From the NCBI RefSeq assembly GCF_042664795.1, contig NZ_JBHTBN010000002.1:248001-312000 (forward strand): a stretch of DNA of 64,000 bases. Direction: 5' to 3'. The DNA is from Jejudonia soesokkakensis. GTDB taxonomy: Bacteria; Bacteroidota; Bacteroidia; Flavobacteriales; Flavobacteriaceae. This document shows positions 1 to 8,214 of the stretch, piece by piece (position 1 is the stretch's first letter; the number at the start of each line of letters is the position of its first letter). The translations under genes and the position numbers were made by a program. Below the pieces are notes generated by a model, which saw only the letters and a program-made list of their open reading frames with translations, did no database searches and was not told the origin of the DNA.

Positions 1-1
1 A

Positions 2-403
2 AAGAAATTAGTAATGCATGTTCGATCGTGTAGTGATACTGAAATTAAAATTCCTTTTTTTGTTGGAGAAGATAAGTCACGAACCTGGATATTAACCTAC
101 AAAGAGGATCATATCACCTTAAAACATGATCACAGACATACCGATGGCTCCGAAGATGATATAACGTATTATGGCGGAACATCTACAAATGTTGGGAAAG
201 CTGGGATACAGTTTTTTCCAGCAGATGCACATACCCAACAAATGCTACCTGCAGCAGCGACCAATGTTTGGTGGATTACTATAGATGAAACCACATTTAC
301 CTACAACCTTAAAAGATTAGGCACAGATCGGCTTTTCACAGTTTCTATGGATCTAACTATGCCTATCGAAACGCCAGCTGCTCCTTGGGGCTGGAAAGAT
401 TAA
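2..403 (+). CDS. Conserved hypothetical protein, 3' part
   Basis: The reading frame is open to the left edge, so the gene is probably cut by the window; the first in-frame ATG is at 14. The visible part (about 130 residues) carries a charged segment with TWILTYKEDHITLKHDHRH, then ITYYGG, an AAATNVWWI segment, and the terminal APWGWKD. I recall this pattern from flavobacterial secreted hypothetical proteins of unknown function, where it follows an N-terminal part missing here. No catalytic motif is evident. The gene ends 62 nt before the helicase start, and a separate promoter lies between them, so the two need not be co-transcribed. Confidence 0.6.
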   Translation, partial: KKLVMHVRSCSDTEIKIPFFVGEDKSRTWILTYKEDHITLKHDHRHTDGSEDDITYYGGTSTNVGKAGIQFFPADAHTQQMLPAAATNVWWITIDETTFTYNLKRLGTDRLFTVSMDLTMPIETPAAPWGWKD

Positions 404-441
404 TTGTAAGCAGCTGGTTTTTTTGCACTGTTTTATTGGCG

Positions 442-449
442 TACTTTTG
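442..449 (+). promoter_or_regulatory. Bacteroidota -7 promoter element
   Basis: TACTTTTG matches the TAnnTTTG consensus of the Bacteroidota primary sigma factor exactly. It ends 16 nt before the ATG at 466, giving a short leader. A TTG at 423-425 could be the -33 element, although the 16-nt spacing is a little short. Confidence 0.6.
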
Positions 450-465
450 CAGCAAAACTATTTTC

Positions 466-1818
466 ATGTCCTCTTTTGATGATTTTAAAATTTCTAAGCA
501 ACTCCGTTACGGAATTGATGATTTAGGATACAGCAATCCTACTCCTATTCAGGAACAGGCATTTCCTGTGGTGATGTCTGGGAAAGATGTGATTGGTATC
601 GCACAGACAGGTACAGGAAAAACGTTTGCCTACATGTTACCTATTCTTCAGGATCTTACATTTTCGAAACAAAAGCATCCGCGGGTGTTGTTACTGGTAC
701 CAACACGTGAACTGGTAGTACAGGTTGTGGAGGAAATTGAAAAATTCAGTAAATACCTATCCAATAGAGTCGTGGGTGTGTATGGGGGAACAAACATTAA
801 TAACCAAAAATCTCAGCTAGCATTGGGGCAGGATATAGTTGTGGCTACGCCGGGACGGCTCTACGATCTGGTGTTATGTAGAGCCATGCAATTAAAATCA
901 ATTAAGAAATTGGTTATTGATGAAGTAGATGTGATGTTGGATCTGGGCTTCAGATTTCAACTGACCAACATATTTGATTTGCTTCCAAAGAATCGACAGA
1001 ATATTATGTTCTCGGCAACTATGACCGATGCTATTGAGGAATTGATCGTTCAGTTTTTTACAGGTGTTGAAAAGATTTCTGTGGCGGTTAGCGGAACACC
1101 TTTAGAAAATATTTCGCAGACCAGTTATGCGGTACCTAATTTTTTTACCAAAGTCAACGTAGTGGTTGAGCTTTTAAAAGATGCTGAAGAATTTAAGAAA
1201 GTTCTCATCTTTGTAGGTAATAAGAAACGTGCTGATCTATTATTTTCTGAATTGGAGGAGTTTTTTTCCGAAGAGATTTGCGTGATCCATTCTAATAAAA
1301 CGCAGAATTACAGACTGCGTTCCATTAGGCAATTTGATGAAGGTAAAAACCGTATTTTGGTTACAACTGACGTAATGGCAAGAGGTCTGGATCTCGATAA
1401 GATTTCTCATGTTATCAATTTTGACACTCCTACATTTCCCGAAAACTACATGCATCGTATTGGTAGAACGGGTCGTGCTGAAGAAAAAGGGAAAAGCATC
1501 TTGTTGTATACTGAAGATGAAAATGTCCACAAGCTTTCTATTGAAAAACTTATGGACATGCAGATTGATGAACGACCTTTACCTGAAAGCGTTGCAATTG
1601 CGACAAAACTCTCTCCCGAAGAACAGCCTTTTGTAGCCGAACCTAACAATCCGCATAAGCAGATTTCCGAAGAACGAGGTGATAGCTTTCATGAAAAATC
1701 TAAAAAAAACAGTAAAATCAACCAGGGTGGTTCTTATAAGCGCATCATTAAAAAGAAATACAAAAAACCAAAAACCAAGGGTGATAAGAATTACAACAAA
1801 CGAAATAAGCGCAAATAG
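466..1818 (+). CDS. DEAD-box ATP-dependent RNA helicase
   Basis: A 450-residue RhlE/CsdA-type RNA helicase that unwinds structured RNA in the cytoplasm, for example during ribosome assembly or RNA turnover. Visible motifs in order are the Q motif (GYSNPTPIQ, about residue 21), motif I QTGTGKT (47-53), PTREL (79-83), TPGR (128-131), motif II DEVD (152-155), SAT (183-185), TTDVMARGLD (about 300) and HRIGRTGR (330-337). Motif II is DEVD rather than DEAD. The tail after residue 400 is Lys/Asn-rich and probably binds RNA. The frame extends to 385, but the promoter at 442-449 and the family N-terminus favour the ATG at 466. Confidence 0.95.
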   Translation: MSSFDDFKISKQLRYGIDDLGYSNPTPIQEQAFPVVMSGKDVIGIAQTGTGKTFAYMLPILQDLTFSKQKHPRVLLLVPTRELVVQVVEEIEKFSKYLSNRVVGVYGGTNINNQKSQLALGQDIVVATPGRLYDLVLCRAMQLKSIKKLVIDEVDVMLDLGFRFQLTNIFDLLPKNRQNIMFSATMTDAIEELIVQFFTGVEKISVAVSGTPLENISQTSYAVPNFFTKVNVVVELLKDAEEFKKVLIFVGNKKRADLLFSELEEFFSEEICVIHSNKTQNYRLRSIRQFDEGKNRILVTTDVMARGLDLDKISHVINFDTPTFPENYMHRIGRTGRAEEKGKSILLYTEDENVHKLSIEKLMDMQIDERPLPESVAIATKLSPEEQPFVAEPNNPHKQISEERGDSFHEKSKKNSKINQGGSYKRIIKKKYKKPKTKGDKNYNKRNKRK

Positions 1819-1821
1819 TTT

Positions 1822-2388
1822 TTATTTTAAAGTAAGTGTTACTTCAAATCCGATACCGTCACTTATAGCTCCATCTTGTAAGCTACTGCTGTGATTTACT
1901 CCCCAACGTTTTCTGTCTATTTTAAATCGCGTTGTCATTTGCTCTTTTTTATAATCTACTTCTGCCTGAAAAGAGATCGGATTTGTAATCCCTTTTATAG
2001 TTAAATCTGCATATACTTTCATGTGAGTTTCATCGTGGTAATCGACAGCTGTTATGACCAATGCAGATTCAGGAAACATAGCTACCTGAAAAAAGTCAGC
2101 ATTTTTTAAATGAGTATCAAGTCCGTCCCGCCCTTTTTTATCTTCTATATCCAAACTCCGTAGCGAGTTCATATCAATGATAAAGACACCTCCAGAAATC
2201 ACATCCCCTGATTTTACAAAGTACCCTTCTTTAAAATCAACTATGCCATGATGCCCTCCAAAATGAAAGGTATACTCTCCAGACCATTTTATTGTACTTT
2301 TGTTTAAATCAATTGGTAATTGTTGTTGTGCATGACTATACAGTATTGTCATTAATGCCACTCCCAGAAATACGATTCTTTTTTTCAT
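1822..2388 (-). CDS. YceI family periplasmic protein
   Basis: A 188-residue secreted protein of the YceI family, a lipocalin-like fold that binds isoprenoid or other amphipathic ligands in the periplasm. The first 20 or so residues form a signal peptide (basic start, hydrophobic core, SHAQ cleavage site). The mature part has the family features: DLNKSTIKWSGEYTFHFGGHHG near the start, a central KNADFFQVAMFPESALV, and a TIKGITNPISF strand. It converges on the helicase gene with a 3-nt gap and is transcribed divergently from the membrane-bound regulator at 2515. The ligand cannot be deduced. Confidence 0.9.
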   Translation of the reverse strand: MKKRIVFLGVALMTILYSHAQQQLPIDLNKSTIKWSGEYTFHFGGHHGIVDFKEGYFVKSGDVISGGVFIIDMNSLRSLDIEDKKGRDGLDTHLKNADFFQVAMFPESALVITAVDYHDETHMKVYADLTIKGITNPISFQAEVDYKKEQMTTRFKIDRKRWGVNHSSSLQDGAISDGIGFEVTLTLK

Positions 2389-2418
2389 GTGTGTAGTAGT
2401 TTAAATTAAATTATAATT

Positions 2419-2426
2419 CAAAACTA
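2419..2426 (-). promoter_or_regulatory. -7 promoter element for the YceI gene
   Basis: On the minus strand the sequence reads TAGTTTTG, an exact TAnnTTTG match, ending 30 nt before the YceI start codon. It lies in the divergent region shared with the winged-helix regulator gene. Confidence 0.5.
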
Positions 2427-2514
2427 GTGGGAGCATATCTGGAAAGTGTCAAAAGAATGTAAAAGAAGTGTCAACGGTTGTGAAAAGTCACCAAATTGCC
2501 AGTTATTTGTAGGT

Positions 2515-3381
2515 ATGTTTCAGAAAAAAAAGTACTATTATTTTTTAGTTCTCTTCGGAATTATCTTTTCCTTATGCACCGCTTGCGGGAAAAATAAAGA
2601 GAAAGAGGAATTTTCGCAACGAGTAAAAGTTGCTTTACGAAGTGTAGGCAATGATGTATTGTTATCTCAGGAAGATTCAACCTCTCTGGTGATGCCAGTT
2701 CTAAAAACTTCTGAAAATACTTATGAATTATCTTTTGAAAAGCCGCTCTCCTTTGATCCGGGAAATTTAAATGCCTCTGTAGCTACTAATTTTGAAAAGG
2801 CAGGACTTCCAAAAAATTATCTGGTAGAAGTAATTCAGTGTAATGATAAGGAAATTGGGTATAGCTTTGAAATGCAGTATGATGTTAGAAACAGTCTGGT
2901 GCCTTGTGGCGGACGATTATTACCAGAGCGCTGCTATACTATAGAAGTGAAGTTTACAGCACTACGGCAAGACGCTTCAGAGAATACGATGTTTTTTTAT
3001 GTATTGGTATTTATGGTAATTGCATTTCTAGTATTTGTGTTTTACAGTAGATACTATGCTTACAAACATTCAGATGAAAGAACTGTGGCTACAGCATTGG
3101 GAAGCTTTCGATTTTATCCTGAGCAACACAAACTTGTTATAGAAGCGCAGGAAATTCCGTTATCAAGTAAAGAATGTGAATTATTGACCATTCTTTCAGC
3201 AAAAACCAATCAGGTTGTAACGCGGGAAGAGCTTACCAAGAAAATTTGGGAAGATAATGGTGTGGTAGTAGGCAGAAGCCTGGATACGTATATTTCTAAA
3301 CTTCGGAAAAAACTTCAGAAAGATTCCACCATAAAGCTTACCAATGTACATGGAGTAGGGTATAAGCTAGAAATTTTATAG
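2515..3381 (+). CDS. Membrane-bound winged-helix transcriptional regulator
   Basis: A 288-residue one-component regulator. The N-terminus has a hydrophobic signal segment (9-20) with a lipobox-like CTAC ending at Cys24. A domain of about 130 residues follows and is predicted to be extracytoplasmic. A transmembrane helix (about 160-180) leads to an OmpR/PhoB-type winged helix (about 195-288), with a recognition helix around GRSLDTYISKLRKKL and the NVHGVGYKL wing. This arrangement is reminiscent of ToxR/CadC but with the DNA-binding domain at the C-terminus. The frame begins at 2446, but the ATG at 2515 gives a proper signal peptide. It lies divergent to the YceI gene, a plausible target. The signal sensed is unknown. 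Confidence 0.8.
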   Translation: MFQKKKYYYFLVLFGIIFSLCTACGKNKEKEEFSQRVKVALRSVGNDVLLSQEDSTSLVMPVLKTSENTYELSFEKPLSFDPGNLNASVATNFEKAGLPKNYLVEVIQCNDKEIGYSFEMQYDVRNSLVPCGGRLLPERCYTIEVKFTALRQDASENTMFFYVLVFMVIAFLVFVFYSRYYAYKHSDERTVATALGSFRFYPEQHKLVIEAQEIPLSSKECELLTILSAKTNQVVTREELTKKIWEDNGVVVGRSLDTYISKLRKKLQKDSTIKLTNVHGVGYKLEIL

Positions 3382-3459
3382 GCTGTTCATTATATTTCTA
3401 ACCGCTTTTTAAAAACATAAGCTTACATTAATTCGACTATTTGTTTAAGGCAAAACATT

Positions 3460-3467
3460 TATCTTTA
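3460..3467 (+). promoter_or_regulatory. Probable -7 promoter element (one mismatch)
   Basis: TATCTTTA differs from TAnnTTTG only in the last base and ends 11 nt before the CIA30 gene start. A TTTG at 3440-3443 could be the -33 element. Confidence 0.35.
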
Positions 3468-3478
3468 AACAAAAAGGG

Positions 3479-4015
3479 ATGATTTCTTACATTTTAATTT
3501 TTTACAGTTTATTTATGATTCAAGACAATTCTAATCTAATTTTTGAAGCTTCCAATAAAGAAGATATTTCAAAATGGTACGTTGTTGACGATGGTGTTAT
3601 GGGTGGTGTATCTGAAGGAACCATTACTATGAATACTTCTAAAAATCTCTTATTTACAGGGCAGGTTCGTTTGGAAAACAATGGCGGATTTTCATCTATA
3701 CGGTATAATTTTGAAACAAAGCAGGTAAAACAATATCAATACGTTGTTCTTAGGCTAAAGGGAGATGGTAAAGAATATCAATTTAGAATCAAAGAAGACA
3801 GGCAGCAACGTTATTCTTATATCCAATCTTTTAAAACTTCTGGTGAATGGCAAACCATTAAATTGCCTTTGGATGAGTTTTATGCTGGCTTTAGAGGGAA
3901 TAAATTAAAAATCCCTAATTACGCTGGTTTAGAAATGGATGAGATTGCTATTCTAATCGGGAATAAAAGAAAAGAATCATTTAGCTTAGAAATAGATAAA
4001 ATCTACTTAGAATAA
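3479..4015 (+). CDS. CIA30 family protein
   Basis: A 178-residue protein matching the CIA30 family (named for complex I intermediate-associated protein 30), a galactose-binding-like beta-sandwich. The signature is WYVVDDGVMGGVSEG near residue 33, then NGGFSSIRY, a YQFRIKED strand, and WQTIKLPLDEF followed by FRG. A short hydrophobic start (ISYILIFYSLFMI) may be a weak signal peptide. In bacteria these are usually stand-alone proteins of unknown role, and nothing here links it to respiratory complex I. It lies between the regulator and a small membrane protein, each with a separate promoter-like element. Confidence 0.85.
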   Translation: MISYILIFYSLFMIQDNSNLIFEASNKEDISKWYVVDDGVMGGVSEGTITMNTSKNLLFTGQVRLENNGGFSSIRYNFETKQVKQYQYVVLRLKGDGKEYQFRIKEDRQQRYSYIQSFKTSGEWQTIKLPLDEFYAGFRGNKLKIPNYAGLEMDEIAILIGNKRKESFSLEIDKIYLE

Positions 4016-4041
4016 ATATCTTCGCAGCTTAATATTATTGT

Positions 4042-4293
4042 ATGGAATTTGATACTACCGAATTAATTGGATACGTCGCTAGTGGCGTTGTCCTTCTTTC
4101 CTTTTTTATGAAAGATATACGAGTTCTTCGTATGGTAAACTCTGTAGGATGTAGCTTTTTTGTATTATATGGAGTGTTGCTAGGGAGTATTCCTATTATT
4201 ATTACAAACGTTGCCATTCTACTCGTAAACTTTTACTATTTGTTTCTCAAAAAAAATGAGGTGCAAATCGTTGATGAAAAGATTACAAAATAG
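4042..4293 (+). CDS. Small three-helix membrane protein, YgjV/PQ-loop-like
   Basis: An 83-residue protein that is almost all hydrophobic, with three predicted membrane helices at about 8-23, 31-50 and 52-69 and a charged C-terminal tail. The segment DIRVLRMVNSVGCSFFVLYG followed by IPIIITNVAILLVN resembles the Imp-YgjV / PQ-loop type of half-transporter. This is family resemblance only, and no substrate can be proposed. A TATCTTCG element at 4017-4024, close to the Bacteroidota -7 consensus, begins right after the stop codon of the CIA30 gene and suggests its own promoter. Confidence 0.7.
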   Translation: MEFDTTELIGYVASGVVLLSFFMKDIRVLRMVNSVGCSFFVLYGVLLGSIPIIITNVAILLVNFYYLFLKKNEVQIVDEKITK

Positions 4294-4374
4294 TGGCAAT
4301 TTTAATACATAAGTCATTACCTTAATTAAAAGTTTTAATGTATATTATAAAAAAAATTAATAGTAAATAAATAG

Positions 4375-4836
4375 ATGGCAAAATCACAGCAGAGCTTCAG
4401 TAAAAATGAAAAAGAAAAAAAGCGCTTACAGAAGCGTGAGGAAAAGCGTAAAAAGATGGAAGAACGCAAAGCTCGCAAAAAAGAATTAGATAGTAGTGGG
4501 ATAGATCTAGTATATGTTGACCATATGGGGAATCTGGTAGATGAACCACCAGACCCTTCAGATAAGATTGAAATTGACGCCGAAGATATCGTACTTGGAA
4601 TCCCTAAAAAAGAGGATACAGACGAAGATCCATTTAATCCTGTACGAGAAGGAACTGTAAACTTTTACGACTCTTCAAAAGGCTTCGGATTTATCATTGA
4701 CGCAGAAAATAATGAGAAATACTTTACCCATGTAAGTGGTATCATAGATGATATCGTTGAAGGTAATCGCGTATCTTTTGAACTTGAAAAGGGACAACGT
4801 GGAATGAATGCCGTTAAAGTAAAATTGGTTAAATAA
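4375..4836 (+). CDS. Cold-shock-domain RNA-binding protein with basic extension
   Basis: 153 residues. The C-terminal 65 residues form a cold shock domain with RNP1 KGFGFI (102-107) and the RNP2 equivalent YFTHV (116-120), so it should bind single-stranded RNA or DNA. The first 40 residues are almost entirely Lys, Glu and Arg and probably form a charged helix. The middle (40-90) is acidic and likely disordered. This long-form CSD protein is common in Bacteroidota. Role in cold adaptation or translation is inferred from the family. It is a single gene with no close partner. Confidence 0.9.
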   Translation: MAKSQQSFSKNEKEKKRLQKREEKRKKMEERKARKKELDSSGIDLVYVDHMGNLVDEPPDPSDKIEIDAEDIVLGIPKKEDTDEDPFNPVREGTVNFYDSSKGFGFIIDAENNEKYFTHVSGIIDDIVEGNRVSFELEKGQRGMNAVKVKLVK

Positions 4837-4989
4837 CTCCTGACCGATCCTTTTATAGATTTTTTATTTAGTGAAATTTTCAGAGTGAAAATATGATTTT
4901 GATATTTTTTTCGTTTGAATAGAAAGACATACTGTAACAATAGCCTCATCAGCTAGTCTTTACAATAACAATCAAACCAATCAATCAAA

Positions 4990-7437
4990 ATGAAACAATC
5001 ACTTCTAGCTATCTGTATGGTAGCATTTTGCTTTATTTCCAAAGCACAAGAAAAAAAACAACTTCACATTCAACGCACAGATAATGCTCCAAAGATCGAT
5101 GGTATCTTAGATGATTCGGTTTGGAGCACTGCTGAAAAAGCTCAGGATTTTATACAATTTCGCCCTACACCGGGAGTAAAAGATTCCGAAGAAAATAAGA
5201 CAGTGGTTCAAATGACGTATGATGATACTGCATTATATATTGCTGCTTATCTATACGACGATCCGTCAAAAATTGCAAAACAACTTTCTAGTAGGGATAA
5301 TTTTGGGAACGCAGATTTTTTCGGAATTATCCTTAACCCAAATAATGATGCCCAAAACGACACCGAATTTTTTTTATTTGCTTCAGGAACACAAGCAGAT
5401 GCCATTGCTAATCCAACAGTAGGAGAGGACTTTGGGTGGAATTCGGTTTGGGATAGTGCGGTGAGTATTAACGAGGACGGTTGGTCATTGGAGATGAAAA
5501 TTCCGTATCGCTGTTTGCGTTTTGATAATACCAATCTGGAAACCTGGGGCGTACAGTTCCACAGACGTTTCCGAAGAGATGAATCGCAATATGTATGGAA
5601 TGAAATTGATATTTCTAAAGGGCTTATTGGCCAATATCACGGGGAACTAAAAGGGCTTACTAACCTAGAGCCTCCTACACGATTGGCTTTTTATCCGTTT
5701 GTTTCGACCGTACAGAATAACTTTGAAGGGGTGTACGAATCAAATTTTAATGCTGGACTGGATGTAAAGTTTGGTATTACTGAAAACTTTACGCTGGATG
5801 CTACCCTAATTCCAGATTTCTCACAGGCGGGATTTGACAACGTTTCTTTAAATCTAGGCCCCTTCGAGCAAACCTTTTCTGAAAGACGTCAATTTTTTAC
5901 CGAAGGAGTTGACCTTTTTAATAAAGCCAATTTATTTTTTAGCAGGAGGGTAGGGAGTGCTCCAATTACAGATCCGGTAACCTCTGCCAATGAAGAAGTA
6001 GTAGATTTTCCCGAATCTGTAAAAGTGCTTAATGCAATTAAAGTATCTGGTAGAACGCAAAATGGCCTCGGGTTAGGGTTCTTTAATTCTTTTACCGAAA
6101 AAGCTGAAGCAATTATAGAACAGATCGATACTGGCGAGCGTAGGAGGGAAGTGGTAGAGCCATTTACCAATTATAATATCGTGGTAGTAGACCAACAGTT
6201 TAATGGAAATTCTTCTATTGGATTGATCAATACCAACGTGACACGGGAAGGTCATTTTAGAGATGCCAATGTGACGGCATTGTCTGCCAATATTATGAAT
6301 AAGCGTAACACTTATGCGATACGGAGTGATGTTAAAATGAGCAATCTCAACCTTATGACTGGAAACGAAACTGGCTTCAGTACGTTCTTTGCAGCCCGAA
6401 AAGCACACGGAAATTTCAGGTATAGTTTTGATCATAGCTATGCAGATACCGAGTTTGATCCCAATGATCTTGGGTTACAATTTAGAAATAATTATAATAA
6501 CTTCGGAATAGATATCAATTACAGAACTTTTGAGCCTTCTGGAAAATGGAATCGATACTTTGCTAACTTTTATGTGAATTATACACGTTTAGCAGATCCA
6601 AGTACTTTTACGGGCTTCGGACTAGGAGTGAGTGCAAACGGACAAACAACCAAGCTAAGCAATATGGGATTTAATCTCAATTTAAATCCTGGCCGGCAGT
6701 TTGATTATTTTGAGCCCAGAAGAGCAGGAAGTTTCTTTATTACTGAAAACCGAGCCAATATAAACGGCTGGTGGAATTCTAATGATAATAAAAAACTTGC
6801 TTTAAGTGCCAATGCAGGCGTTGAAACCTTATTTGAAGAAGGTCGGGATTATGTTAATTACTGGCTTGGCTTTGGGCCTAGATATCGATTTAATGATAAA
6901 TTTATTGTTTCTTATTTTGTATATAGAGAATATTATACTGGAGATCGCGGATATGTGACACAAGTTGAAGATGATGTTATTTTTGGAGATCGACATAGAG
7001 AGGAGATTGAGCAAACAATGAGTGCGAGTTATAATTTTAATCCCAGAAATACATTGTCATTAACCCTTCGTAATTACTGGGCTGTGGTTGAGTATGACAG
7101 GCAACTTTTTAGTTTGCAAGAAAACGGTAGAGTAACAAATACTACTGGATACACGACTTCAAACATAGGCTATGATCCCAATGTAAATTTTACCACTTGG
7201 AATTTTGATCTAAGTTATTCTTGGCAGTTTGCTCCCGGAAGTTTTTTAACAGCTTTGTATCGAAATCAGTTATTTAATTTTGATTCAGCAGCCAGAGACT
7301 CATACGCTGAAAGTTTAGGAACATTATTTGACCAGCCAATTAATCATACACTCTCTGTAAAATTACAGTATTTTCTGGATTACAACCAGATACCAGCATT
7401 ATTACAAGGAAATAAAAAAGGGAAGAATAAAGTGTAA
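4990..7437 (+). CDS. DUF5916 outer-membrane protein with CBM9-like domain
   Basis: 815 residues with a signal peptide ending near SKAQ. Residues about 25-230 form a CBM9-like beta-sandwich (TDNAPKIDGILDDSVW at the start, WSLEMKIPYRCLRF in the middle). The remainder matches the DUF5916 pattern: PFVSTVQNNF, a LDATLIPDFSQ segment, the ERRQFFTEG motif and long amphipathic strands rich in aromatic residues, suggesting an outer-membrane beta-barrel. The family is widespread in Bacteroidota and is often found near peptidases or carbohydrate genes, but its function is unproven. It is monocistronic here, followed by a strong terminator at 7465-7492. Confidence 0.88.
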   Translation: MKQSLLAICMVAFCFISKAQEKKQLHIQRTDNAPKIDGILDDSVWSTAEKAQDFIQFRPTPGVKDSEENKTVVQMTYDDTALYIAAYLYDDPSKIAKQLSSRDNFGNADFFGIILNPNNDAQNDTEFFLFASGTQADAIANPTVGEDFGWNSVWDSAVSINEDGWSLEMKIPYRCLRFDNTNLETWGVQFHRRFRRDESQYVWNEIDISKGLIGQYHGELKGLTNLEPPTRLAFYPFVSTVQNNFEGVYESNFNAGLDVKFGITENFTLDATLIPDFSQAGFDNVSLNLGPFEQTFSERRQFFTEGVDLFNKANLFFSRRVGSAPITDPVTSANEEVVDFPESVKVLNAIKVSGRTQNGLGLGFFNSFTEKAEAIIEQIDTGERRREVVEPFTNYNIVVVDQQFNGNSSIGLINTNVTREGHFRDANVTALSANIMNKRNTYAIRSDVKMSNLNLMTGNETGFSTFFAARKAHGNFRYSFDHSYADTEFDPNDLGLQFRNNYNNFGIDINYRTFEPSGKWNRYFANFYVNYTRLADPSTFTGFGLGVSANGQTTKLSNMGFNLNLNPGRQFDYFEPRRAGSFFITENRANINGWWNSNDNKKLALSANAGVETLFEEGRDYVNYWLGFGPRYRFNDKFIVSYFVYREYYTGDRGYVTQVEDDVIFGDRHREEIEQTMSASYNFNPRNTLSLTLRNYWAVVEYDRQLFSLQENGRVTNTTGYTTSNIGYDPNVNFTTWNFDLSYSWQFAPGSFLTALYRNQLFNFDSAARDSYAESLGTLFDQPINHTLSVKLQYFLDYNQIPALLQGNKKGKNKV

Positions 7438-7464
7438 AATAGGATCGTTTAAAGATATAGAAAA

Positions 7465-7492
7465 TATAAAACCCACCAATTGGTGGGTTTTA
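7465..7492 (+). terminator. Intrinsic terminator after the DUF5916 gene
   Basis: A perfect palindrome with core CCCACCAATTGGTGGG flanked by A and T runs, 27 nt after the stop codon. It is symmetrical, so it can also serve the minus-strand gene that ends at 7514. Confidence 0.85.
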
Positions 7493-7513
7493 TCATTAAA
7501 TAGCATAGGGGGA

Positions 7514-7747
7514 CTATGCTACTCTGTCAGCCTTTTTAGAAGCCATTTCTTTAACACGATTGTATTTTTCGGTCAATGTTTCTTCCACATCTGTAACACC
7601 TTCTTTAATTTTTTTACCTGCGTCGTTGATTTTTGCATGTAATTTATCTTTGTCTTCCTGTGGCATTGTTTTGTATTTCCAGAATGCGAATGCACCTGCT
7701 GCAACACCTAATAATGCTAATATTCCGCCTGCTTGTTTAGTTTTCAT
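7514..7747 (-). CDS. YtxH-like small membrane-anchored stress protein
   Basis: 77 residues. One N-terminal membrane segment (about 7-24, GGILALLGVAAGAFAFW) is followed by a charged helical tail (KIKEGVTDVEETLTEKYNRVKEMASKK) with the heptad-like spacing seen in YtxH and late-embryogenesis-type stress proteins. Such proteins are usually induced by general stress, but no direct evidence of that is visible here. It is convergent with the DUF5916 gene and shares its symmetrical terminator. Confidence 0.75.
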   Translation of the reverse strand: MKTKQAGGILALLGVAAGAFAFWKYKTMPQEDKDKLHAKINDAGKKIKEGVTDVEETLTEKYNRVKEMASKKADRVA

Positions 7748-7918
7748 ATTTTTTTGTTTTTAGATTAATAATTAACTCTAATGATAATATCAATTTATGA
7801 ACCAATTCACAAGCTGTCAGCTAACTTTAATAAAAGTTTGTGACTATAGCCTAGTCTTTGTTATAGAAAATAAAAAATGATTCCTTATAATAGCAATTAG
7901 AACGATAATTTATAATGT

Positions 7919-7955
7919 AAAACCCCCTCACGAAATATAACATGAGGGGGTTTTT
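7919..7955 (-). terminator. Terminator hairpin after the Lys-rich micro-gene
   Basis: A 12-bp perfect stem (7919-7930 with 7943-7954, core CCCCCTCA/TGAGGGGG) flanked by A and T runs, so it works on both strands. It lies 28 nt past the stop of the 33-residue minus-strand ORF and upstream of the YtxH-like gene. That placement supports transcription of the micro-gene. Confidence 0.8.
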
Positions 7956-7982
7956 GTTTGTCAATTTTTTAAACGTACATCA

Positions 7983-8084
7983 CTAGGGTTTAATTTTATT
8001 CCCTGGTTTTGTGATTGGAACTTTTTTAGCAGGTGCTTTTTTTTGTTCCTCTTTCTTTTTTGGTTCTTGTTTTTTGTCAGCCAT
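7983..8084 (-). CDS. 33-residue Lys-rich micro-protein
   Basis: An ORF of 34 codons starting ATGGCTGAC and ending CCC TAG. The product is strongly basic: about 40 percent Lys, with alternating Lys/Glu/Gln early, then APAKK and a VPITKPGNKIK tail. There is no membrane segment and it is probably disordered. A dedicated strong terminator follows (7919-7955) and no larger ORF lies between 7748 and 8214, which supports it being a real gene. It could bind nucleic acid or ribosomes by charge alone, but I recognise no family. The main caution is that A-rich DNA readily yields Lys codons. Confidence 0.5.
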   Translation of the reverse strand: MADKKQEPKKKEEQKKAPAKKVPITKPGNKIKP

Positions 8085-8159
8085 GTTGATTTGTTTTAAG
8101 TTAGAATTATCTTTAAAGATAGGAAAAAAAATAATTCAAAAGATTAAAATCTATCGATT

Positions 8160-8185
8160 AAATAAAATATAATCTATTTTATTTG
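8160..8185 (+). promoter_or_regulatory. Inverted repeat overlapping a possible -7 element upstream of the caspase/TIR operon
   Basis: A perfect 10-bp inverted repeat, AAATAAAATA (8160-8169) and TATTTTATTT (8175-8184), with a TAATC spacer. Its right arm overlaps TTTATTTG (8178-8185), one mismatch from TAnnTTTG and 29 nt upstream of the first operon gene. It could be an operator, but AT-only repeats also arise by chance in such DNA. Confidence 0.3.
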
Positions 8186-8214
8186 AGTAACTTAGTCGTA
8201 TCTAACCAAGTCTC

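Noticed and set aside
4990..7437. TonB-dependent receptor
   Set aside because: No plug domain or TonB box; the CBM9-like start and ERRQFFTEG motif fit DUF5916 better.
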